Shown in pieces: positions 1-5,857 of a stretch of 7,429 nucleotides of DNA; position 1 is the first letter of the stretch, and each line of letters begins with the position of its first letter. The stretch covers positions 1-7,429 of the forward strand of contig DDCY01000010.1 in the NCBI GenBank assembly GCA_002335865.1, in the 5' to 3' direction. A program made the position numbers and the translations under genes. The notes beneath the pieces are model-generated. The model made no database searches. It was given only the letters and a program-made list of their open reading frames with translations, and had not been told where the DNA came from. Source of the stretch: Saprospiraceae bacterium UBA1994 (lineage in GTDB: Bacteria > Bacteroidota > Bacteroidia > Chitinophagales > Saprospiraceae).

Positions 1-24
1 AACCCGCGACCCCCTGCGTGACAG
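1..24 (-). tRNA. Fragment of tRNA-Asp (GUC) gene at an island junction
   Basis: Read on the minus strand, these bases match the centre of a bacterial tRNA-Asp gene, as I recall the E. coli gene, without a mismatch. The anticodon loop lies at 18-24 with anticodon GTC (complement of 20-22), the 3' half of the anticodon stem at 13-17, the variable loop at 8-12, the 5' strand of the T-stem at 3-7, and the first two T-loop bases at 1-2. The next base expected for the anticodon stem (complement of base 25) does not match, so the 5' half of the tRNA is absent on the right. The 3' end would continue left of the window. This fragment cannot make a tRNA by itself; it is best read as the 3' part displaced by an insertion. 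The assignment rests on memory of the tRNA-Asp sequence and is strong because structural boundaries coincide with the match. Confidence 0.83.
18..24. other. Probable crossover region of the attachment site
   Basis: The seven bases are the tRNA-Asp anticodon loop, and similarity to the tRNA ends at its outer edge. Tyrosine recombinases that use tRNA genes commonly exchange strands within the anticodon loop, with the flanking anticodon stem serving as inverted core-type binding sites. The recombinase gene at 117 reads away from this point into the element. By the usual geometry the element begins near base 25 and an intact minus-strand tRNA-Asp is expected at its other end. The exact crossover limits are an inference. 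Confidence 0.6.
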
Positions 25-33
25 AACATTGCA

Positions 34-61
34 TTTGCATTTTACTTCATTTAATATATTG
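34..61 (+). promoter_or_regulatory. Possible promoter of the recombinase gene
   Basis: A TTTG at 34-37 is followed, after 17 bases, by TATATTG at 55-61. This resembles the Bacteroidota promoter layout of a TTG-type -33 element and a TAnnTTTG -7 element, with one T missing from the -7 box. It would start transcription about 50 bases before the ATG at 117. The surroundings are very AT-rich, so a chance match is quite possible. Confidence 0.25.
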
Positions 62-116
62 TATGACAGAGAGTTAAATATTATTAATTATTTAATTTAT
101 TTAAAAAGTCAACAAT

Positions 117-1340
117 ATGGTTTCCACCAAGATTTTACTCTACAAACACAAAACACTTTCAAATGGTAGACATCCTATCATACTCCAAGCCATTTCAAAT
201 CGCAAGGTTAAAAAAATCACCCTGGGTTATGATTCTACTGAAAAGGAATGGAATACGGAAAAATCAAGATTTAGAAGGTCTGTAGATAATCATGAACAGA
301 AAAATATGGCATTGAGAAGATATGAGCTAATGGCACAAAAGCTTATTGATGAGGCTATTCTTTCTGGGAAACCCTTGTCGCTAATTGAGTTTAAAAGGAA
401 ATTCAGTGGTACCCAGACAAGTACAACTGACTTCTTTGAATTTGCAGATGAACTGATGGCGGAAATGAGGCAGTCTGGTAAGATCGGAAACATGCAGGTG
501 TACAAAAATATCACCAACTCTGTAAAGTCATTTGCGGATAGGAAGATAAATTTTGAAGACATAGACGTTACTTTCTTACACAAATGGGAAGTTTGGCTGA
601 TTGGAGATAAGCGAGATAGGAAAGGTGTTGCACCATCTACGGCCAATCAATATATGAGAACTGTTTCTGCCATCTTCAACAAGGCTATTTCAAGGGATTT
701 AATAGCCCATGAGTTGTATCCTTTCCGTAATCAATTTAACCCTAAAGGGTATTCTTATGCTCATTTGAAGTCCGAACCTAATCATCGTGCATTTTCTGAA
801 GAGGAGCTTGGAAAGTTTAAAGATTTTGATGAGGCTAAATACCCAAAGTTGGCTTATGCTAAGGATTACTTTATGTTCATGTATTACTGCAGAGGTATTA
901 ACTGGACAGATTTCTGTCATCTTAAACCCGCTAGTGTTAGGAATGGAAGAATAATATATACTAGACAAAAAACAGGTAAATTATTCAGCATTAAGATTTC
1001 GGCTTCACTACAAGAGTTAATAGATAAATACAAAGGAGGAGTTTACTTATTTCCTGTTTTATCAAACTTTCACAAAACTCCAACTCAAAGAGCAAATAGA
1101 ATAAGAAAGTGCATTAGACAAGTAAATCGAGATCTTAAGGAAATAGCTATTAGGATTGGGATAGAACCAGATATTTCAACTTACACGGCTCGTCATACTT
1201 ATGCGATGAGCCTCAAAAGGGCTGGTATAAGGCTTGGGCTTATTTCTGATGCTATGGGTCATGCAGACTCTAAAGTTACTCGTCATTACTTATCGAGTTT
1301 TGAGGATGATCAGATTGATGAGACGGATGATGTTTTATAA
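117..1340 (+). CDS. Tyrosine recombinase (site-specific integrase), Bacteroidota type
   Basis: A 407-residue integrase of the usual length for Bacteroidota mobile elements, expected to catalyse integration and excision through a 3'-phosphotyrosine intermediate. Residues 1-60 look like the arm-type DNA-binding domain common in this group. Residues about 103-200 are the SAM-like core-binding domain, with a typical stretch near 171-189 (APSTANQY). Residues about 224-395 are the catalytic domain. Candidate active-site residues are R259 (YCRGINWTDF), K285 (TRQKTGK), R359 in YTARH, H382 (MGHA) and the nucleophile Y391 (TRHYL). The usual first His of the HxxR motif is Tyr (Y356), a substitution seen in this family. 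All other required residues are present, so the enzyme looks active. No clear Shine-Dalgarno precedes the ATG, as is normal for the phylum. It lies 93 bases from the tRNA-Asp fragment and reads away from it, which suggests tRNA-Asp is its target. The cargo genes are convergent to it. Confidence 0.95.
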   Translation: MVSTKILLYKHKTLSNGRHPIILQAISNRKVKKITLGYDSTEKEWNTEKSRFRRSVDNHEQKNMALRRYELMAQKLIDEAILSGKPLSLIEFKRKFSGTQTSTTDFFEFADELMAEMRQSGKIGNMQVYKNITNSVKSFADRKINFEDIDVTFLHKWEVWLIGDKRDRKGVAPSTANQYMRTVSAIFNKAISRDLIAHELYPFRNQFNPKGYSYAHLKSEPNHRAFSEEELGKFKDFDEAKYPKLAYAKDYFMFMYYCRGINWTDFCHLKPASVRNGRIIYTRQKTGKLFSIKISASLQELIDKYKGGVYLFPVLSNFHKTPTQRANRIRKCIRQVNRDLKEIAIRIGIEPDISTYTARHTYAMSLKRAGIRLGLISDAMGHADSKVTRHYLSSFEDDQIDETDDVL

Positions 1341-1377
1341 AATAGAACTAATTTATTCTAAATTGATAATAGAGAAG

Positions 1378-1415
1378 TAAACTTAAGTCTTCGACCCTTA
1401 ATTGGTTTAAGTTTA
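1378..1415. repeat. Inverted repeat downstream of the recombinase gene
   Basis: A perfect 9-base inverted repeat (1378-1386 with 1407-1415) can be extended inward by three more pairs if two G-U pairs are allowed (1378-1389 with 1404-1415), leaving a 14-base loop. It starts 37 bases after the recombinase stop codon. It may help end recombinase transcription, but no T-run follows, the stem is AT-rich and the loop is large. A protein-binding role for the recombinase or an excision factor is also possible. Confidence 0.35.
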
Positions 1416-1483
1416 AATTGGTACCATGTCAAAGTTACTTTACACACAAATGAAACCAACAGCATGAAATGACAAGAGTGATG

Positions 1484-1523
1484 TTTTCCTAAAGTAGCAA
1501 TTCATATTGCTACTCTAAGAAAA
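1484..1523. terminator. Long imperfect palindrome between convergent genes, candidate two-way terminator
   Basis: Two 17-base arms (1484-1500 and 1507-1523) pair at 15 of 17 positions around a 6-base loop (TTCATA). The inner eight pairs are perfect (AGTAGCAA with TTGCTACT). The palindrome lies 144 bases after the recombinase stop and 84 bases past the end of the minus-strand operon, where a terminator serving both directions would be useful. The outer arms are T-rich on the left and A-rich on the right, so either transcript could form the hairpin. There is no separate T-run outside the stem, so it is not a textbook intrinsic terminator. An operator or recombination-protein site is the main alternative. 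Confidence 0.42.
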
Positions 1524-1607
1524 GTCTTTGCAATATTATCTACTTTTGAATAAACGATAACCATTAGATGCTGAATATGTTTTTACTAGTCAGGGTTTGA
1601 ATGAGTA

Positions 1608-2402
1608 TCACTTGCCCAACTTCAATATCCTCATAGCACCTTGCAATACCAACACAAAAACTATAGATCCAATAACTAAATCTGGAAAGCGAGTATTGGT
1701 TACATAGACCAAAACTCCTGCGACGATAACCCCAAGATTAATAATAACATCATTGGATGTGAATATCAAACTGGCTTGCATATGGGCTTCTTCTTTACTC
1801 TTGGATTTGTGAAGTAGATAAAGACAAAAACCATTGGCGATAAGTGCAAAAACAGATACTAAAATCATTGTAGAGAAATTTGGTAATTCTTCTCCGGATA
1901 TGAATCTCCTTATCACCTCAGCAAAACCTACAATTGCTAGGATGATTTGAAACCAACCAGCTGTTTTTGCAATACTCTTTTTACGAGAGATAGAACCACC
2001 TACTGCAAATAAGCTAATACCGTATACAAAGGCATCTGCCAACATATCCAAACTATCCGCTACTAAACCCATGGATTTAGAAACAAGTCCAGTGGTCATC
2101 TCTATGAAAAAGAAAGCTAGATTAATTACAAGTACTGTCCAGAGTAATTTGCTTTGATCAGTTTCTTCATCAAAATCATGATCTGTAGAAACAACAGAAT
2201 CCGATAAAGTAGATCCAAGATTTAATTCATTCAAGGCACCATCTATAGAGTCTAAGTTATCATCATGATATACTTGTAAAATACGATTGTCAATATCAAA
2301 ATCAAGGTGACGAACATCTGTAAACTCAGATAACTTTAATCTTATCATGTTCTCTTCTGATGGGCAATCCATCTTTGTAATCTTAAATGTTGATTTCTTC
2401 AT
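1608..2402 (-). CDS. CDF-like cation transporter with N-terminal HMA-like domain
   Basis: A 264-residue inner-membrane protein. Residues 1-65 resemble a heavy-metal-associated (HMA) domain with MDCPSEE at 11-17, a version with one Cys (C13) and acidic residues in place of the second Cys. Residues about 86-258 hold six membrane segments of the cation diffusion facilitator type. TM2 has D116 and the pair D119/D123 (DxxxD spacing, as in YiiP). In TM5 the usual HxxxD appears as F214 to D218, with N217 and N222 nearby, so the metal site is not canonical. It lacks the C-terminal cytosolic domain common in CDF proteins. Metal efflux from the cytosol by proton exchange is inferred from the family. 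It is the last gene of the operon, 19 bases after the ATPase gene, with an AAGGA 12 bases before the ATG, the only clear Shine-Dalgarno-like site I see in the operon. The metal cannot be assigned from sequence. Confidence 0.86.
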   Translation of the reverse strand: MKKSTFKITKMDCPSEENMIRLKLSEFTDVRHLDFDIDNRILQVYHDDNLDSIDGALNELNLGSTLSDSVVSTDHDFDEETDQSKLLWTVLVINLAFFFIEMTTGLVSKSMGLVADSLDMLADAFVYGISLFAVGGSISRKKSIAKTAGWFQIILAIVGFAEVIRRFISGEELPNFSTMILVSVFALIANGFCLYLLHKSKSKEEAHMQASLIFTSNDVIINLGVIVAGVLVYVTNTRFPDLVIGSIVFVLVLQGAMRILKLGK

Positions 2403-2421
2403 AATTTTATTCAGTCCTTGT

Positions 2422-4440
2422 TTACTTCCATTCCATTCTCTGCAATCTCACAGCATTCAATATCGCTAAAAGTGCTACTCCTACATCTGCAAAAACTGCC
2501 TGCCACATAGTAGCTAACCCAAAGGCACCGCCGATCAATACCAAGATCTTGACAGCGAAGGCTAAATAGATATTTTGCCATATAATACTTTGAGTAGATT
2601 TGGCAATTTTGATTCCAGTGACCACTTTGGAAGGTTGATCAGTTTGGATGATAATATCAGCTGTCTCTATAGCTACATCACTACCCATGGCTCCCATAGC
2701 AATACCTACATCACTGGCAGCCAAGACAGGTGCATCATTAATACCATCACCTATGAATGCAACCACATTTGAAGGATCTTTCTTTAGGAGCTCTACTTCG
2801 GCTAATTTGTCTTCTGGAAGTAAACCACCTTTTGCATTTGATATGCCTAAGTCAGAAGCTACTTTTTGAGTGATTGAATCTTTATCGCCAGATAGCATCA
2901 TTATATTGGTAATGCCTACCTTGCTAAATGCTGCAATAGTCTCTTTGGCATCTTCTTTCATCTCATCAGCAATGGTTACATATCCAGCAAATTGATTGTC
3001 AATACCTACCAATACTATAGATTCCACTATGGCATCTATCTCTGATGGAGTATTAATTCCGAATTGGGTCATCAGCTTTTTATTGCCAACTGCCAATTGT
3101 TTACCGTCTACAGTTCCAGCCAATCCTTTTCCTGCAATCTCTTTTATGTCCTTTGCCTCTGGTAGGTTACCTTGTATAGAGTACTCCATGATGGCTTTTG
3201 CAATCGGATGAGTAGATTTAGATTCTATTGCCAAAAGCATTCTCATGAAGTCATCCTTTTGGTAGTCTCCTATTATTTTGATGTCCTTTATTTTGAAAAC
3301 TCCTTTGGTAACGGTTCCTGTTTTATCCATCACCATCGTATTTACTTCTTTGAGTTTATCCATGAAAGTTGCTCCTTTGAATAGTATTCCATTTTTAGAT
3401 GCCGCTCCCAGTCCTCCAAAATATCCAAGAGGAATAGAAATGACTAATGCACATGGACATGAAATCACTAGAAATATCAATGCTCTATACAACCAATCTC
3501 TGAACACATAATCATCTACAAAGAAGAAAGGAAGAAAACATATTGCAATCGCTAAATAAGTCACAATTGGTGTGTAGATTTTAGCCAAGCGACGAATCAA
3601 AAGTTCTGTTTTGGCTTTCTTTGACGTAGCCTCTTGTACCAAATGTAGAATCCTAGCTACAGAACTATCATTAAACAGTTTCGTTGTCTCTACCTCTATC
3701 ACTGATTCCATATTGATCGATCCAGCTAGTACTGTTTCTCCTTGGTTTAGTTGTTGAGGTTTACTTTCTCCTGTAAGTGCAGCGGTATTGAGGCTTGCCT
3801 TATCAGAAAGTAGTATACCATCTAGAGGGATTTTTTCGCCTACTTTGATTTGTATACGATCACCAATAACTACCTCTTCTGGAACGACAGATGAGTAAGT
3901 TCCACTTTTGAATACATTGGCAATTTTTGGTCGCACATCAAGAAGTGCTTTGATGTTATTTTTTGCTCTCTTCACTGCCGCACTTTGGAATAATTCGCCA
4001 ACTGCATAAAATAACATTACGGCTACACCTTCTGGATATTCATTGATGGCAAAGGCTCCAATGGTGGCAATACTCATCAAGAAAAACTCTGTAAAAATCT
4101 CACCTTTTGATAATGCTAAAAAGGCTTCTTTAATGACAGGAAAACCCACTGGAATATAAGCTGCCACATACCATACTGGACGAATCCAACCAGTAAAGAA
4201 AGCAACATCATAATAATCCATCGCTACTCCAGCAATCAACAATACGAAGCTGGTTATAGCCGCTAAATAAGTTTTTAATCCTCCTTCATGATTATGTTCG
4301 TGATCATGGTCGTGATCGTGACCATCATCTTTTGTGTGGACAATAGGTGGTGGTGTCTTTAGATCAATCTTCTCTTCTAGAGAACAACATATTCTTTTGC
4401 CGTTATTGTCGTATTTATGTATGTGTTTTTCTTGTTTCAT
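2422..4440 (-). CDS. P1B-type heavy-metal ATPase, Zn/Cd/Pb class
   Basis: A 672-residue ATP-driven exporter of soft divalent cations in the inner membrane. It shows the actuator motif TGES (223-226), the CPC metal site (328-330), the phosphorylation motif DKTGT with D372, the HP dipeptide (411-412) and GDGINDAP (564-571). A Lys in TM7 (K631) and an Asp in TM8 (D652, FADVG) match the P1B-2 subgroup of ZntA and CadA, which moves Zn(II), Cd(II) and Pb(II). There is no HMA domain. The N-terminus instead has a Cys pair (C18-C19) and six alternating His residues (41-51) that probably bind metal. The start at 4440 is preferred because the protein then begins 13 bases after the VOC stop and just before this tail. 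An earlier ATG at 4527 would add 29 residues of unrelated character and overlap the VOC gene by 74 bases. A cadA or zntA symbol would be defensible, but the exact metal is unproven. Confidence 0.95.
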   Translation of the reverse strand: MKQEKHIHKYDNNGKRICCSLEEKIDLKTPPPIVHTKDDGHDHDHDHEHNHEGGLKTYLAAITSFVLLIAGVAMDYYDVAFFTGWIRPVWYVAAYIPVGFPVIKEAFLALSKGEIFTEFFLMSIATIGAFAINEYPEGVAVMLFYAVGELFQSAAVKRAKNNIKALLDVRPKIANVFKSGTYSSVVPEEVVIGDRIQIKVGEKIPLDGILLSDKASLNTAALTGESKPQQLNQGETVLAGSINMESVIEVETTKLFNDSSVARILHLVQEATSKKAKTELLIRRLAKIYTPIVTYLAIAICFLPFFFVDDYVFRDWLYRALIFLVISCPCALVISIPLGYFGGLGAASKNGILFKGATFMDKLKEVNTMVMDKTGTVTKGVFKIKDIKIIGDYQKDDFMRMLLAIESKSTHPIAKAIMEYSIQGNLPEAKDIKEIAGKGLAGTVDGKQLAVGNKKLMTQFGINTPSEIDAIVESIVLVGIDNQFAGYVTIADEMKEDAKETIAAFSKVGITNIMMLSGDKDSITQKVASDLGISNAKGGLLPEDKLAEVELLKKDPSNVVAFIGDGINDAPVLAASDVGIAMGAMGSDVAIETADIIIQTDQPSKVVTGIKIAKSTQSIIWQNIYLAFAVKILVLIGGAFGLATMWQAVFADVGVALLAILNAVRLQRMEWK

Positions 4441-4453
4441 TTGTCTTTTAGTT

Positions 4454-4819
4454 TTAATCGTTGAATTGACCGAAATGCCATAAAATACCTGATGGGTCAT
4501 GCATGAAGAACTCTCGACCCCAGTCATATTGTTTGATGTCGGTGAACCTTACATACTTGTATTTGCCATCTAATTTCTTGGCGGTAATTTCTTGGTAACA
4601 TTGATCTACATCATCAACTTCCAAGAAAACCATCGAATTGTTACACCACTTTTTGACATAAGCATCTTGTAGGTAAAATGAAAGGTTCTCATTCACTTTG
4701 AAAAGGCACATATTATCAAAAAGTACTATCTCTTCGAAACCGAGTTCACGATAAAATCTTCTTGATTCCTCGTAGTTTTTAGAACCAATAAAGGTTCGTA
4801 TTGATTTTGCTTGATACAT
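4454..4819 (-). CDS. VOC-family (glyoxalase/bleomycin-resistance fold) protein
   Basis: A 121-residue protein with the layout of a single VOC chain: beta-alpha start with FIGSKNYEESRRFYRELGF (11-28), the mid-chain strand FLEVDDVD (65-72), and a closing WGREFFMHDPSGILWHF (100-116) typical of the family. Its length fits one VOC chain, which usually dimerises. It has only two His residues (H107 and H115), and the positions that usually carry the first two His ligands of VOC metalloenzymes are not His. A ligand-binding role of the bleomycin-resistance type is therefore more likely than a glyoxalase or dioxygenase reaction. It has three scattered Cys residues (38, 59, 74) and no vicinal pair, so it is not an obvious ArsI-type C-As lyase. 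The start codon lies 3 bases after the stop of the upstream gene, so translation is probably coupled. Its ligand is unknown. Confidence 0.88.
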   Translation of the reverse strand: MYQAKSIRTFIGSKNYEESRRFYRELGFEEIVLFDNMCLFKVNENLSFYLQDAYVKKWCNNSMVFLEVDDVDQCYQEITAKKLDGKYKYVRFTDIKQYDWGREFFMHDPSGILWHFGQFND

Positions 4820-4822
4820 GGG

Positions 4823-5251
4823 CTAACAGCAATTTAAGTTTTGTTGAATAGGTGGACAGGCTACAGTGCCATAGCTACAGTAGACACAGCAATCGCCAGA
4901 CTTTGGCTTCAGAATCTCATTGCAATTGCTACATTCATAAAAGTACTGACAAGCATTTGTGGGCATAGTTTCTTCTTGTTGATGTTCACATTTAGGACAA
5001 GTAATGGTAGATACCAATTGTACCTCTACATCTGTATTACTAGACTTTCTTTTATTGTATAGGTAGCCTCCATAGATAAGAGCAATGAAACCAATTGCCA
5101 TAAATACTCCACTAAACTGTTCTAACCCGTTGGCAAAGGCTAACAGACCAGATGCTCCACCAAGGCCTATGACGAGTGCAGGCAGCCAACAGCAACTGGT
5201 AGCAACAATGAATGCAATAGCACTTCCTACGATCGATTGTTTATAATTCAT
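4823..5251 (-). CDS. Fusion of a MerT-like membrane hairpin with a GDCCVxC domain
   Basis: A 142-residue protein with 13 Cys residues. Residues about 6-40 form a first hydrophobic segment with the vicinal pair C20-C21 in TSCCWLPAL, then a Gly-rich stretch, as in the first membrane helix of mercuric transporter MerT. A second segment lies at about 47-65, followed by the basic NKRK (66-69), so both ends probably face the cytosol. Residues 81-136 match the GDCCVxC domain family, whose members include selenoproteins: CPKC (85-88), C101, CSNC (107-110), GDCCVYC (119-125) and C132. All these positions are normal Cys codons here. The chain ends in another Cys pair (141-142). MerT has three membrane segments, so the second domain seems to replace the third. 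The inferred role is thiol-based uptake or relay of a soft metal, perhaps Hg(II), to the cytosol. It lies 10 bases after the methyltransferase gene. The direction of transport and the metal are not shown by the sequence. Confidence 0.85.
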   Translation of the reverse strand: MNYKQSIVGSAIAFIVATSCCWLPALVIGLGGASGLLAFANGLEQFSGVFMAIGFIALIYGGYLYNKRKSSNTDVEVQLVSTITCPKCEHQQEETMPTNACQYFYECSNCNEILKPKSGDCCVYCSYGTVACPPIQQNLNCC

Positions 5252-5261
5252 ATATACAAGT

Positions 5262-5846
5262 TTAAAACCATCTTCTGACGGATGATTTGTAATCTACATA
5301 TTTGTCTCCAAATACTTCTTCTAAGAACTCTTCTTCAAGTCTGACCTGAGTATTGATACTAATGGTCGATAGTGCAATAATCAGAAGTGTAAATGCATTA
5401 GGCAACACCAAAAACAACCCTATATTAGCGATCATAATACCTAAGAAGATAGGATTTCGAGAAAAGGCAAAGAAACCATCTGTAATCAATTCTGATTTAT
5501 GTTCCTCATCGATACCGATACGCCATGAATCCCTCATATTTGACTGAGCAAACCAAACGAAAGCCAGGGAAAACACAAGTAGAAACCAACCTACATAAGT
5601 AAGGTATTCGTTTTCTAAATACCAAAATGGAAGAAGGTACTTTTCCCAGCTAGGTACAAATGCATACAAGACAAGCACCACTACTTCGATGATGGATATA
5701 ATGCTAAAAACCTTTCCGTTATAGCCGTGAGCATCATCTCCTTTGTTAAAAGTCAATGGATTAATTTTAGTACGTTTCCAGAGCAAGAATGATCTTAGAA
5801 AGAATACTAGAAAGAAATAGACAAGAAAGAATATTAGTAATGACAT
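5262..5846 (-). CDS. ICMT-family membrane methyltransferase, CzcN-like
   Basis: A 194-residue inner-membrane protein of the isoprenylcysteine carboxyl methyltransferase (ICMT) family, which uses S-adenosylmethionine. The N-terminal half has hydrophobic segments near 2-22, 46-64 and 82-100. The conserved C-terminal part runs from WRIGI (108-112) through the SRNP cofactor motif (129-132), a membrane segment (133-160), the acidic EEE (171-173) and FGDKYVDY (179-186) to RRWF at the end. The gene starts 11 bases after the TonB receptor stop and ends 10 bases before the next gene, inside the metal operon. CzcN and NccN of Cupriavidus metal-resistance operons are family members, which supports a metal-linked role. 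Bacteria lack prenylated CaaX proteins, so the substrate is unknown. Methylation of a lipid, a small thiol or a protein carboxyl are all possible. Confidence 0.88.
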   Translation of the reverse strand: MSLLIFFLVYFFLVFFLRSFLLWKRTKINPLTFNKGDDAHGYNGKVFSIISIIEVVVLVLYAFVPSWEKYLLPFWYLENEYLTYVGWFLLVFSLAFVWFAQSNMRDSWRIGIDEEHKSELITDGFFAFSRNPIFLGIMIANIGLFLVLPNAFTLLIIALSTISINTQVRLEEEFLEEVFGDKYVDYKSSVRRWF

Positions 5847-5857
5847 GGTGCGTAGTT

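Noticed and set aside
31..43. Tandem GCATTT at 31-42 as the start of a repeat array.
   Set aside because: There are only two copies in AT-rich DNA, too short to call a repeat array or an iteron.
19..70. Repeated TGACAGA at 19-25 and 64-70 as a second attachment core.
   Set aside because: It is only seven bases long and the second copy has no tRNA-like flanks, so chance is a sufficient explanation. It could still be an arm-type site.
1541..1548. TACTTTTG as a plus-strand Bacteroidota -7 promoter element.
   Set aside because: The nearest TTTG upstream (1527-1530) is only 10 bases away, too close for a -33 element, and no plus-strand gene follows.
2575..3511. Several plus-strand open frames of 65-77 residues opposite the ATPase gene.
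   Set aside because: They lie wholly inside the ATPase coding region on the other strand, resemble no family and have no start signals.
4441..4527. N-terminal extension of the ATPase from an ATG at 4527.
   Set aside because: It would overlap the VOC gene by 74 bases, and its 29 residues are a shadow of the VOC C-terminal coding sequence. The start at 4440 gives normal operon spacing.
4823..5251. A selenocysteine codon in the GDCCVxC domain.
   Set aside because: All three Cys of GDCCVYC are TGC or TGT codons with no in-frame TGA, so this is the all-Cys version.
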